A stretch of 48,692 nt of DNA, taken from contig NZ_BARF01000136.1 in the NCBI RefSeq assembly GCF_000367365.1, positions 1-48,692 on the forward strand, written 5' to 3'. The stretch is from Streptomyces prunicolor NBRC 13075. Lineage in GTDB: Bacteria; Actinomycetota; Actinomycetes; Streptomycetales; Streptomycetaceae. The notes under the pieces were generated by a model. The model had not been told where the DNA came from. It ran no database searches and saw only the letters and a program-made list of their open reading frames with translations. Positions 24,711-33,498 of the stretch are shown here, in pieces. Numbering within the stretch: position 1 is the first letter of the stretch; every line of letters begins with the position of its first letter. The translations under genes and the position numbers were made by a program.

Positions 24711-25388
24711 TCAGAACCGAATCTCGACGGCGCGGCCTTCCGCGTCGAGTTGGGGCACCTCGGGTACCCGGTCCGAGGTCCCCCGTGTGATCCGGTGCGC
24801 CGACCAGGCCGCGCCGGCAGCGTCGAGAACGTCGTCCGTGGGAACGCGATCCGCCTCACCGAGCACGTCCGGGAGGACGATCCCGGCCTGGGCCAGCAGG
24901 GAGCGGCGCAGGTGCTGCCCCCGCCAGGTCTTCTTCGCGTAAGCCGGCGCAATCCCGTCCGCCATGGCGGAGAAGCACACCTCGGGGTGCACCTCGTGGA
25001 CCCGCTCATCGGCCAGCCAGCATGCCCGCGCCTCAAGCAGCTTCGGGGCCAGCGCCCACGCCTGCTGACTCAACCGGTTACCGGTGAGCTCCTGGCACCG
25101 GTCGGCTGCCGCCACGTATTCGCGTTCCTGCCACACCGGCCTCGGCGCGATGAGGAAGACACTGTTGCGCCGCACACCGAGCAGGGCCTTGGCCGCCAGG
25201 TCCGCGGCACGCCAGCCCTTCTCGACGAGCCCGAGCGGCATGTCCACCGCGATCACCCGCGCTCCGACGGCACGCTCGATCAGCGTGTCGAGCCGGCTAT
25301 CCACCAGGCTGCCCGCGTACGCACCGCCCGTGAGCCCGATCCCGACCCAGCCCTGCTTACCGCAGGCATCGACTCCCAGGACGTCCAT
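24711..25388 (-). CDS. DUF429 family protein (RNase H-like fold)
   Basis: 225 aa from ATG 25388; an in-frame ATG three codons earlier (25397) is an alternative. Matches DUF429: VLGVDACGKQGWVGIGL near the start, VIAVDMPLGLVEKGWRAADL, RRNSVFLIAPRP, then ALAPKLLEARACWL and VHEVHPEVCFSAM. The family is predicted to be an RNase H-fold nuclease with the Asp in VDACG and in VDMPLG; enzymatic role not established. 68 nt downstream of the PD-(D/E)XK nuclease gene on the same strand, so possibly one operon. Confidence 0.8.
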   Translation of the reverse strand: MDVLGVDACGKQGWVGIGLTGGAYAGSLVDSRLDTLIERAVGARVIAVDMPLGLVEKGWRAADLAAKALLGVRRNSVFLIAPRPVWQEREYVAAADRCQELTGNRLSQQAWALAPKLLEARACWLADERVHEVHPEVCFSAMADGIAPAYAKKTWRGQHLRRSLLAQAGIVLPDVLGEADRVPTDDVLDAAGAAWSAHRITRGTSDRVPEVPQLDAEGRAVEIRF

Positions 25389-25455
25389 CCCATCCACCCC
25401 GTCATACAAGGAGCGCAACCTACCGCGACGGCGCCCGTCCGATAGCCCACCACGG

Positions 25456-26610
25456 TCAGCTGTCCGCGCGGAGGACTTCACCGAACGCGTCTGCATGGGC
25501 CTTCAGCGCCTCGCGGGCGAAAGTGACGCCCAGGTCCACGACCTGTTCGATCGTCAGATCGGGTGCCGGGATGCTGCGGTAGACGAAGTCGGGGGCGAAG
25601 CCGTTGAAGGTCAGCGGCTGGTGCGGGGCGACGCCGGGACGTTCGGGTCCGGTGTCGCCGAGCAGGTCCCGCGCCCGGTCGAAGCGGAAGTAGTCGCCGA
25701 AGGCGCGCGCCTGGCCCTCGCGGACCGCCCGCCGCTCCTCGCCCTTCCCGTGCCCGGGCCCCGCGCCGGTCAGATACACGAGACGGAACTGGCCCTCCTG
25801 GATCTGCCAGCCGAAACCGGGCCCCGGGCAGGCGGTGAACATCTCGACGATGCCCTGGCCCCGGCTCATCGCGGTACGTACCAGGATCCCCTCCCGCTCG
25901 ATCTCCCCCGCCAGCTCCGCCCGGATCCGGTTCGTGGCGTGCAGGCAGCGCATCTTCTGCACCGTCGCGTCCAGGCGAGCGGGCCGGAGAATCGCTGCCA
26001 CCTCCTCGGGAAGCAGCAACGGCTCCGAGTCGGCGGGCATACCGACCTCGGCGCTCAGGTCCACGAGGGTGCCGATCAGGCCGAGCCAGCGCTCGAACAC
26101 GTCGGCGCCGAAGCGGTCCGCCCCGCGCAGCTCCGGAAGGCAGGGACTCAGCACGGCGGCCAGCTCGTCGTAGCCGCGCCAGTGCCACGCCGTCCCGGCC
26201 GGTGTCGTCCACATCCGTCCCGGCCATCCGGGATCGAGCAGGCTCAGTAGCACCAGGACGGGACGGTCGAGCCCGTGCAGCTTGCCGTCGGCGTAGGAGT
26301 CCAACTGGTCGGTGTCCGGGAGCGAGAACACCTTGTTCTCGATCACCAGCGGGCTGCGACCAGGGTATTCCACGACAAGATCGAGGTTCCGCCACTCCCG
26401 CCGCACCCGCACCTGACCGGACCCATGACCACTCTCGGGTATCAGCCAGGCATCCAGCAGGGCCTCGCCCAGCACCGGATGGCGCTCCACGTACCAGGCC
26501 AGCATGTCGCTGTGGAACAGTTCCTTGCTGCCCCTCGACATCGCGAAGACCACGTCGCCGGTCAGCGACTCCACCAGGTCCGAGAGTCGCCCGAACGAAC
26601 CGCCAGGCAC
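25456..26610 (-). CDS. PD-(D/E)XK nuclease-superfamily protein
   Basis: 384 aa from GTG 26610, selected for GGGAGG 6 nt upstream. The N-terminal domain carries a full PD-(D/E)XK set: Glu30 in KELFHSDMLAW, Asp77 in NLDLVVEY and E91-N-K93 in LVIENKV, followed by DTDQLDSY. The C-terminal ~280 residues are mixed helix/strand without a known motif. Such proteins are often cellular or anti-phage nucleases. Divergent from the two-nuclease protein at 26769; the 158-bp gap between them should hold both promoters. Confidence 0.75.
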   Translation of the reverse strand: MPGGSFGRLSDLVESLTGDVVFAMSRGSKELFHSDMLAWYVERHPVLGEALLDAWLIPESGHGSGQVRVRREWRNLDLVVEYPGRSPLVIENKVFSLPDTDQLDSYADGKLHGLDRPVLVLLSLLDPGWPGRMWTTPAGTAWHWRGYDELAAVLSPCLPELRGADRFGADVFERWLGLIGTLVDLSAEVGMPADSEPLLLPEEVAAILRPARLDATVQKMRCLHATNRIRAELAGEIEREGILVRTAMSRGQGIVEMFTACPGPGFGWQIQEGQFRLVYLTGAGPGHGKGEERRAVREGQARAFGDYFRFDRARDLLGDTGPERPGVAPHQPLTFNGFAPDFVYRSIPAPDLTIEQVVDLGVTFAREALKAHADAFGEVLRADS

Positions 26611-26768
26611 CCGATGCCTCCCGCAAGGTCGCAGCACAAGGGCACAGCCGACCCTCTTAGCCTCGGCGGGAGCACCCGGCAGGCCAGGCTAGCCACCTCC
26701 CCCCGTCCGCTCCGTGCCGGGTTCCGCACCCACCCCCGGCACCTGCGTCCCTGGCATCATTCCGCGGC

Positions 26769-27542
26769 ATGGGAAGGGACAACAGCGACGAGGCGTACGT
26801 CCTCGATCTGTGCGACGAACTGCTCGGCGAACGCAGCCTGCGCCAGCACCGGTTCGACTGGCTGCTGGGCGACCCGGCGGCGAACGGACGGCGCACCAGG
26901 CTGCCGGTCGACGCGTACTGGCCCGGTCAGCACCTCGTGGTCGAGTACCGGGAGATCCAGCACGACCAGCCGGTGCCGCACTTCGACAAGCCCGACCAGC
27001 TCACCGTCAGCTGCGTGCACCGCGGGGAGCAGCGCGCACTCTACGACGCCCGCCGCGACACCCTGATCCCGCAGCACGGGATCCGTCTGGCAGTAATCCG
27101 GCCCGCCGACCTCGACGCCGGCTCCAGGGGACGCCTTCGCCGAAGCAGACACGCGGACCTGCAGGCGGTACAGACGATCCTCGCACCGGTGAGCGACGAG
27201 GACCGCGTCACCGATGCCTTTCGCCGTCATCTGATCGCCGACGGATGGACCGTGGTCACCCCCACGGACCGGTGGACCGACGCCGAGGCCGTACGCGGCG
27301 AGGAGCGACTGATCGCCGAAGCGAAGGGCCGCACCCAGGAGAAGGGGATCGACGCCGACATCGGCTACGGCCAGTTGTTGCGCCGGATGACGAGCAAGTC
27401 CCTGAACATCCGCTACGCGCTCGTCGTACCGACATCCTCGCTGTGGCATGCGCAGCGCGTCCCAGCCCACATCCGGCGGCTGCTGCGGATCGACCTGTAC
27501 GAGGTGACCGACGACGGACGGGTGAACCATCACCCCTCCTGA
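26769..27542 (+). CDS. protein with two restriction-endonuclease-like domains
   Basis: 257 aa from ATG 26769. Domain 1 (~25-115) looks like Vsr/PD-(D/E)XK: FDWLLGDPAANGRRTRLPVD, then WPGQHLVVEYRE with Asp48, Glu59 and His65. Domain 2 (~143-225) looks like an Mrr/YraN-type core: DRVTDAFRRHLIADGWTVVT, then ERLIAEAKG (Glu184, Lys186) and IGYGQLLRRM. Two nuclease folds in one chain are unusual. Could cut mismatched or modified DNA; target unknown. No methyltransferase is nearby, so not a classical restriction system. Confidence 0.6.
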   Translation: MGRDNSDEAYVLDLCDELLGERSLRQHRFDWLLGDPAANGRRTRLPVDAYWPGQHLVVEYREIQHDQPVPHFDKPDQLTVSCVHRGEQRALYDARRDTLIPQHGIRLAVIRPADLDAGSRGRLRRSRHADLQAVQTILAPVSDEDRVTDAFRRHLIADGWTVVTPTDRWTDAEAVRGEERLIAEAKGRTQEKGIDADIGYGQLLRRMTSKSLNIRYALVVPTSSLWHAQRVPAHIRRLLRIDLYEVTDDGRVNHHPS

Positions 27543-27723
27543 CCAGCCCACGGCCGGAACCCGCCATGAGACCGCCATGCTTGTGGACGAGCGGATGAAC
27601 CACGGGCGAATTCTCGATCGCCGTCCGGTCAGAACCGGGTCAAGAGGCCCGGTCAGGGCCCTGCGACCTGCCTAGGATCAAGAACACCGCCCCCGTTCGT
27701 ACGACTCCCCCTGGAGGCCCGGC

Positions 27724-29001
27724 GTGCCCGACACCAAGCGCGGCGCCGAAGCCGAACCCGGTCCGATATCGCCCGCGGATCCGGCACCGGCATCGTCTGC
27801 CCCGGCCACCCGCCGCCGTACCGTGCTGCTCGCGGCGGGTGCTCTCGTGGCCGTGGCGGCCGTGGGAGCCGGAGTGCTCGCGGCCCGGGGATCCGGTTCG
27901 AGCGCGTGGCCAGCCGCCGCTGCCGACGGGCTCCCGCACACCACCGTCGAGGTCGCGACCTCCGGGTGCGGAAGTGGCTGGACGCACCCGCAGGCCGGTC
28001 ACCAGGTCTTCGAGCTGCACAACACGTCCAGCACGGCGGCCGAGGTGTATCTGACCGACGCGAAGAGCGGCGCGGTCTACGGCGAGGTCGAGGGGCTCGC
28101 GCCGGGGACGGTCCGGCCGCTCGGGGTGACCCTCGGGAACGGCTCGTACGCCTTCAAGTGTCTGCCCGACGACGCGGACGCCGTGACCGGGCCCACCGTG
28201 CAGATCAGCGGCTCGAAGGTGAAGAGCGGGCCCGCGGCCACACCGATCACTCAGCAGGAACTCATCCCGCCAACGCTCGCCTATCAGAAGTGGATACAGG
28301 GCCGGACGGTCGAACTCGCCCAGAAGACGGACGTGTTGCGGGCCGCCGTCGATCGGGGCGACCTCGCGGCGGCCCGTAAGGCGTGGCTGCCCGCGCATCT
28401 CGTGTACGAGCGGATGGGCGCCGCGTACGGCACGTTCGGTGACTCCGACGGGGCGATCAACGGCACCACGGCGGGGCTAGCGGGCGGGGTGCACGACGCC
28501 GGGTTCACGGGGTTCCACCGGGTCGAGTACGGGCTGTGGCACGGTGAGTCGGCGAGCGGGCTGCGCGGTCCGGCCGATCAACTCGCGAAGGACGTGCACG
28601 CGTTGGAGGGCAGTTGGCCCTCCCAGCGGATGGATCCGGCCGACACCGGTCTGCGCGCGCACGAAATCCTGGAGAACACCGTTCAGTTCGAGCTGACCGG
28701 CCGCACCGACTACGGCAGCGGCACCAACCTGGCCACCGCTCGCGCCAATCTCGACGGCACCCGCGTACTGCTCGGGTATCTGCGCCCGCTGTTGAAGACC
28801 CGGGACGCGGAATTCGCCGAACTGGGCGACTGGATGGACCGGGCCCAGCACACCCTGGACGGCCTCGACCACTCCGGCAAGTGGACGCCGTTGCCCCAAC
28901 TCACCCGTCCGCAAAGGGAGAAGGTCGACGCCGACCTCGGTGGACTGGTCGAGCGGCTGGCCGACGTGGCCGCCCTCACGGACGTACGGAGGACCGCGTG
29001 A
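27724..29001 (+). CDS. efeO: EfeO, iron-uptake periplasmic/extracytoplasmic component
   Basis: 425 aa from GTG 27724, GGAGG 7 nt upstream. An N-terminal membrane helix (RRRTVLLAAGALVAVAAVGA) is followed by a cupredoxin-like domain (~60-155, with FELHNTSSTAAEVYL and SYAFKCLPDD) and an imelysin/M75 domain with the metal site in GFHRVEYGLW (HxxE). It should bind iron outside the membrane and pass it to the permease EfeU with EfeB. Its stop overlaps the efeB start. No efeU is visible upstream, which is unusual. Promoter lies in 27543-27723. Confidence 0.93.
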   Translation: MPDTKRGAEAEPGPISPADPAPASSAPATRRRTVLLAAGALVAVAAVGAGVLAARGSGSSAWPAAAADGLPHTTVEVATSGCGSGWTHPQAGHQVFELHNTSSTAAEVYLTDAKSGAVYGEVEGLAPGTVRPLGVTLGNGSYAFKCLPDDADAVTGPTVQISGSKVKSGPAATPITQQELIPPTLAYQKWIQGRTVELAQKTDVLRAAVDRGDLAAARKAWLPAHLVYERMGAAYGTFGDSDGAINGTTAGLAGGVHDAGFTGFHRVEYGLWHGESASGLRGPADQLAKDVHALEGSWPSQRMDPADTGLRAHEILENTVQFELTGRTDYGSGTNLATARANLDGTRVLLGYLRPLLKTRDAEFAELGDWMDRAQHTLDGLDHSGKWTPLPQLTRPQREKVDADLGGLVERLADVAALTDVRRTA

Positions 29002-30215
29002 AGCGCGTGAACGAGGTGGGCCGCCGGGGTTTCCTGGCGAGTGCGGCGGCGGTGGCCGGTGCCGGGCTGGTGGCCGCCGACCTGGGTGCGGCCGTAGCCG
29101 CGGTGGAGACCGCCGCGAGCGTGCCTTTCCACGGCCTCCATCAGGCCGGGATCGTCACCCCGGCCCAGCGCGCCACGGCGTTCGTCTCCTTCGACACGAC
29201 GGCCGCCGACCGGACCGAACTGACCGATCTGCTGCGGACGTTGACCGAGCGGGCGCGTTTCCTCACCACCGGCGGCAGCCCGGAGGACCTGGGCATCACC
29301 GCCCCGCCCTCCGACTCGGGCACGCTCGGCCCGGACCTCCCCGCCGACCGGCTGAGCGTCACCGTCGGCGTCGGGGCTTCGCTGTTCGACGACCGCTACG
29401 GGCTCGCGAAGCTCACCCCGCGCCGGCTGACCGCGATGCCGTCGTTCCCCGACGACGATCTCAACTCCGCCTGGTGTCACGGCGATGTGAGCGTGCAGTT
29501 CTGCGCCGACAGCGCGGACACCGTGCTGCACGCGCTGCGCGATGTCACCCGGCACACGCGCGGCGGGCTCCAAGTCCGGTGGCGGACGGACGGGTTCATC
29601 AGTCCGCCGCGCCCCTCGGGCACCCCGCGCAACCACCTGGGCTTCAAGGACGGCATCTCCAACCCCGAGGTGACCGACGCGCGCGCGATGAACGACCTCG
29701 TCTGGGTGGGCCGGGGCAGCGGCGAGCCCGACTGGACGACCGGCGGCAGCTACCAGGTCGTACGGCTGATACGGATGTTGGTCGAGTTCTGGGACCGGGT
29801 CTCCATCACCGAACAGGAGCGGATGTTCGGCCGCGCCCGGGACACCGGCGCCCCGCTGGACGGACACCACGAGAAGGACACACCCAACTTCGCCCAGGAC
29901 CCGCAGGGCGACGTGATCCCGCTCGACAGCCACATCCGGCTCGCCAACCCGCGCACCACGCAGAGCGCCGACCAGCGCATCCTGCGCCGGGGCTACAACT
30001 ACGACCGGGGCACGGACAGCAACGGCAACCTCGACATGGGTCTGCTGTTCTGCTGCTACCAGCAGGACCTGGCCCGGCAGTTCGAGAACGTGCAGAAGCG
30101 GCTGGCCGGTGAACCGCTGGTCGACTACATCTCGCCCTACGGCGGCGGCTACTTCTTCGCCCTGCCCGGCGTGCGGGACACGTCCGACTGGCTGGGCCGC
30201 ACACTGCTGACCTGA
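28998..30215 (+). CDS. efeB: EfeB, Tat-exported Dyp-type peroxidase / deferrochelatase
   Basis: 405 aa from GTG 28998 (GTGA overlap with efeO, GGAGG 5 nt upstream). N-terminal twin-arginine signal GRRGFLASAAAVAGAG. Dyp peroxidase signatures: GXXDG in LGFKDGISNPE, SYQVVRLIRMLVEFWDR, and the heme-ligand region DSHIRLANPR with C-terminal DMGLLFCCYQQDLARQF. Exported folded with heme; in the Efe system it oxidises Fe(II) or takes iron from heme. Confidence 0.95.
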   Translation: MKRVNEVGRRGFLASAAAVAGAGLVAADLGAAVAAVETAASVPFHGLHQAGIVTPAQRATAFVSFDTTAADRTELTDLLRTLTERARFLTTGGSPEDLGITAPPSDSGTLGPDLPADRLSVTVGVGASLFDDRYGLAKLTPRRLTAMPSFPDDDLNSAWCHGDVSVQFCADSADTVLHALRDVTRHTRGGLQVRWRTDGFISPPRPSGTPRNHLGFKDGISNPEVTDARAMNDLVWVGRGSGEPDWTTGGSYQVVRLIRMLVEFWDRVSITEQERMFGRARDTGAPLDGHHEKDTPNFAQDPQGDVIPLDSHIRLANPRTTQSADQRILRRGYNYDRGTDSNGNLDMGLLFCCYQQDLARQFENVQKRLAGEPLVDYISPYGGGYFFALPGVRDTSDWLGRTLLT

Positions 30216-30413
30216 GACACCGCCGATCTGAGACACGGGTCAAGAACAAGCCAACAAACCATGAGAATCTCCTGACCCGCCGTTCGCCCTGACGTCATTG
30301 CCGCTCCCCCGGGCCGCCGCCACCATTGCGCAGGATCCGGCCGTAGATGGCACAAACATCGAATCTGCGGGCCCGGCCCTGGACTTCGATGCTCCCTCGG
30401 AAGGCGAGACAGC

Positions 30414-32294
30414 ATGATCGGCACAGGAAGATCCACAGGTGGGCGACGTCAGGTGACGCGCATTGGCGCCTTGCTCGGCGCTGCCGCACTGGCGACCGCT
30501 GGCGGGGCCGTCCCCGCGTCGGCGAACTCCGGCGGTCACCACCCCTCCGGCACCCACACCGCGACACCGATCAAGCACGTGGTCGTGATCTACGACGAGA
30601 ACGTCTCCTTCGACCACTACTTCGCCACCTACCCCAAGGCCGCGAACACCGACGGCACCAAGTTCAAGGCCGCAGCGCACACGCCGAAGGCCGACAACCT
30701 GCTCAACGCCGGGCTGCTGAAGAAGAACCCGAACCTCTACACCCCCACGCGGCTGAGCAGCTCGCAGGCCATGACCTGCGACCAGAACCACTCCTACGGC
30801 CCCGAGCAGTACGCGGCCGACGGCGGCAAGGCCGACAAGTACGTCGAGAACACCGAGGTCAACAAGTGCACCGGCCTCTTCGGTGAACCCGGCCTGGTCA
30901 TGGACTACTACGACGGCAACACCGTCACCGGCATGTGGAACTACGCCCAGCAGTACGCCCTCAACGACAAGTCGTTCAGCTCAAACTACGGCCCCTCGAC
31001 GCCCGGCGCCCTGAACCTCATCTCCGGTCAGACCCACGGCGTGATCTCCGTCGACCCGGCCTCCGGCACCGAGCACCCGAAGCAGACGACGACCCCGGAC
31101 TCGTACACCGTGGTCTCCCCGAACGCCAAGGGCGTCGGCACGGTCATCAACGACCCCGACCCGGCCTTCGACGACTGCTCGGACAAGGACCACACCGCGA
31201 CCAGCGCGCTCGCGCAGATGCAGGGCAAGAACATCGGCGACCTGCTCAACTCCAAGAACGTGAGCTGGGGCTGGTTCCAGGGCGGCTTCCGGCCCAGCAC
31301 CGCCTGGGACGGCAAGAGCACTGACTACGCCAAGTGCGCCGGCACCACCCACACCAACATCGGCGGCGCGGCCTCCGAGGACTACAGCCCGCACCACTCA
31401 CCGTTCGAGTACTACAAGTCGACGTCCAACCCGCACCACTTGGCGCCGAAGTCCGTCGCCGAGATCGGGCACAACGGCCGGGCGAACCACAACTACGACC
31501 TGACCGACTTCGACGCCGCGCTGAAGGCCGACAACCTCCCCGCGGTGAGCTTCCTGAAGGCGGCCGAGTACCAGGACGGGCACGCCGGTTACTCCGACCC
31601 CACCGACGAGCAGAACTTCCTGATCAAGGAGATCAACGCCCTTGAGAAGTCGCCCGAGTGGAAGTCGACGGCGGTCGTCCTCGCCTACGACGACTCCGAC
31701 GGCTGGTACGACCACGTGACCTCCAAGGTGCTCAACGGCTCCAAGGACTCCACGGTCGGCTCCAACAGCAAGGCCACCGACAGCCCCGCCTGCCAGTCCG
31801 GTCCGGCCGCCAAGAGCGGCTACGCGGACCGCTGCGGACCGGGCACCCGGCAGCCGCTGCTGGTTATCTCGCCGTACAGCAAGGTCAACAAGATCGACCA
31901 CACCGCCACCGAGCAGGCATCGATCACGCAGTTCATCGAGGACAACTGGCACACGGGCCGGATCGGTGACGCCTCCTTCGACCAGCGGGCCGGCAGTCTC
32001 ACCGGCATGTTCGACTTCAAGCACCCCAACAACAAGCAGGTGCTGCTGAACACGAACGGCTCCGTGAAGTCGGTGAAGCGGATTCCGCACTACTCGAAGA
32101 CGGCCTCGTCCGCGTCCGACCTGGCCGCATACAACCAGGACCTCGCCGCACAGAACGTCTCCTACTCCGGTTCCACCTCCACGAGCCTGCCGATCGCCAT
32201 CGCGGCCGGCATCCTCACCGCCGGCGCGGCGACCACCGCGTTCGCCCTGCACCGCCGCAAGGCGCGCACCCGGGGTGCGACCACAGCCGTGTGA
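30414..32294 (+). CDS. secreted phosphoesterase (phospholipase C / acid phosphatase family)
   Basis: 626 aa from ATG 30414. Signal peptide with cleavage near AASAN-like PASANSG (~residue 38). Alkaline-phosphatase-fold phosphoesterase motifs: KHVVVIYDENVSFDHYFATYP (metal Asp/Glu with Asn), SYGPSTPGALNLISGQTHG (nucleophile Thr/Ser region), AVVLAYDDSDGWYDHV (metal Asp/His) and ASITQFIEDNW. The C-terminus has one hydrophobic segment plus RRKARTR, so the enzyme is probably anchored to the membrane after export. Releases phosphate or cleaves phospholipid head groups. Terminator at 32318-32347. Confidence 0.9.
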   Translation: MIGTGRSTGGRRQVTRIGALLGAAALATAGGAVPASANSGGHHPSGTHTATPIKHVVVIYDENVSFDHYFATYPKAANTDGTKFKAAAHTPKADNLLNAGLLKKNPNLYTPTRLSSSQAMTCDQNHSYGPEQYAADGGKADKYVENTEVNKCTGLFGEPGLVMDYYDGNTVTGMWNYAQQYALNDKSFSSNYGPSTPGALNLISGQTHGVISVDPASGTEHPKQTTTPDSYTVVSPNAKGVGTVINDPDPAFDDCSDKDHTATSALAQMQGKNIGDLLNSKNVSWGWFQGGFRPSTAWDGKSTDYAKCAGTTHTNIGGAASEDYSPHHSPFEYYKSTSNPHHLAPKSVAEIGHNGRANHNYDLTDFDAALKADNLPAVSFLKAAEYQDGHAGYSDPTDEQNFLIKEINALEKSPEWKSTAVVLAYDDSDGWYDHVTSKVLNGSKDSTVGSNSKATDSPACQSGPAAKSGYADRCGPGTRQPLLVISPYSKVNKIDHTATEQASITQFIEDNWHTGRIGDASFDQRAGSLTGMFDFKHPNNKQVLLNTNGSVKSVKRIPHYSKTASSASDLAAYNQDLAAQNVSYSGSTSTSLPIAIAAGILTAGAATTAFALHRRKARTRGATTAV

Positions 32295-32317
32295 CCCCGC
32301 AACACCCCTGCGGACGC

Positions 32318-32347
32318 CGGGGTCCCTGCTCACGGGCCGGGACCCCG
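32318..32347 (+). terminator. hairpin after phosphoesterase gene
   Basis: CGGGGTCCC (32318-32326) pairs with GGGACCCCG (32339-32347) over a 12-nt loop, 24 nt after the stop codon. Confidence 0.7.
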
Positions 32348-32467
32348 CCGTCCGCGCATACCTTCATCCGGGCAAAGCCCAGAGGCCCGCATCGTGCCGG
32401 CCGCCGGGTGGAAGCCTTGGCCGCCAGCAGGTGAACCCTGATGCCGCAGGCGACGTCTGCGAGGCCG

Positions 32468-32704
32468 ATGACCACCAACCACGGCACAGCCTGCCTCGAC
32501 TGCGAGGAATTCCCCTTCGCCACCACCTATGAAGGCGCCGCACAACACGTCTACGACGCAACCGCGTCGGCGGACAACTTCTCCGCCAAGATGATCGACT
32601 CAGCCGAGAACCAGGCAGGCGGAAGCCAACTCGGCGTCTACTACGGGTACAACCGCATCATCGACGGCAGCGACGACACGTTCTACGTCGAGATCACCCC
32701 GTAG
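32468..32704 (+). CDS. small hypothetical protein
   Basis: 78 aa from ATG 32468, with GAGG 3 nt upstream; an in-frame ATG at 32441 is an alternative. Sequence MTTNHGTACLDCEEFPFATT, then YEGAAQHVYDATASADNFSAKMIDSAEN and a beta-like end (YYGYNRIIDGSDDTFYVEITP). One CLDC pair. Lower GC than neighbours in wobble positions but plausible. Family not recognised. Confidence 0.5.
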   Translation: MTTNHGTACLDCEEFPFATTYEGAAQHVYDATASADNFSAKMIDSAENQAGGSQLGVYYGYNRIIDGSDDTFYVEITP

Positions 32705-32747
32705 CGGCGCCCGGGCTGGGTCGGCCGCAGCCGGTGACCCTGCCCGC

Positions 32748-33233
32748 TCACTGCGTCGCGTCGATGTCCGACTCGGGCCAGAACCGCAGAGTGATCTCCT
32801 CGGCCTCCCGCGGTATACGCGTGGCCTTCTGCCGGGACAACGCACGGGCCTGCTCACGCCCGGAACAGCGGGCGTCGAGCCGGTACGTACCCGCTCCCTG
32901 CGGCAGTGCGAATGTGTCGGGGGTACGACCCATCATCTCCCAGACGGCCATCTCCCCACTCGGAACCGCGAGCGTCCCCGACGCCACCGCGTCCCACGCG
33001 CCTTCCTCCGATGCTCCCGGATCACCGGACCAGCACTCGACATGCAGCCTCACGTACTGCGTGTGCACCCCGGTCGTGATATCCAGCCGGCCCGGAAGCG
33101 CGGTCACGAGATCGCCGCTCGCGCCCCCGTCGGGGAACAGCGAGGGGAGAGCTGCCTCGTCAGTGTCCTGGATGCCGAAGAGATAGAACGACACCGGAAC
33201 AACGAAACTGTGGTCCCCGCATAACCGGCTCAT
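32748..33233 (-). CDS. hypothetical protein, beta-rich
   Basis: 161 aa from ATG 33233 with GGGAG 6 nt upstream. Beta-rich, Trp/Asp-containing sequence (VVPVSFYLFGIQDTDEAAL, YVRLHVECWSGDP, GEMAVWEMMGRTPDTF, EITLRFWPESD). No signal peptide. I do not recognise the family. CCGAA-CAG-TTCGG at 33255-33267, 22 nt before the start, may be its operator. Confidence 0.6.
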   Translation of the reverse strand: MSRLCGDHSFVVPVSFYLFGIQDTDEAALPSLFPDGGASGDLVTALPGRLDITTGVHTQYVRLHVECWSGDPGASEEGAWDAVASGTLAVPSGEMAVWEMMGRTPDTFALPQGAGTYRLDARCSGREQARALSRQKATRIPREAEEITLRFWPESDIDATQ

Positions 33234-33287
33234 CGCTTCTCCCAATTCCGATTTCCGAACAGTTCGGTGCAGCCTACCGATAGTTCG

Positions 33288-33440
33288 TTAAACCCTGCGG
33301 TAGAGGTCAAGGGGTCTGCCTGCGGTGACCGCATCGAGGAGGGCTTGGAGTCCGGGCGGCGGGTCCTGACCTGTCCATACTGGCCACCAACGGCGCAGGG
33401 TCATGGCCGGGGTGAGCCAGGAGCGGACGTGCGGTTGGAG
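33288..33440 (-). pseudogene. possible C-terminal coding remnant
   Basis: A minus frame ending at TAA 33290-33288 reads MTLRRWWPVWTGQDPPPGLQ, then ALLDAVTAGRPLDLYRRV. It looks like the tail of a real protein but has no start or upstream continuation. Weak evidence. Confidence 0.3.
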
Positions 33441-33498
33441 TGAAGTGCTGAACTGGTAGGTTGTCCCGCCTCAATGAGCCGTGACGCGCAAGCGTCAG

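Noticed and set aside
24452..24790. Plus-strand 112-codon frame
   Set aside because: Ser/Arg/Cys-rich, runs into the DUF429 gene; noncoding character.
30240..30413. PHO box upstream of the phosphoesterase
   Set aside because: Only one weak GTTCGCC-like unit is visible; PhoP boxes need direct repeats.
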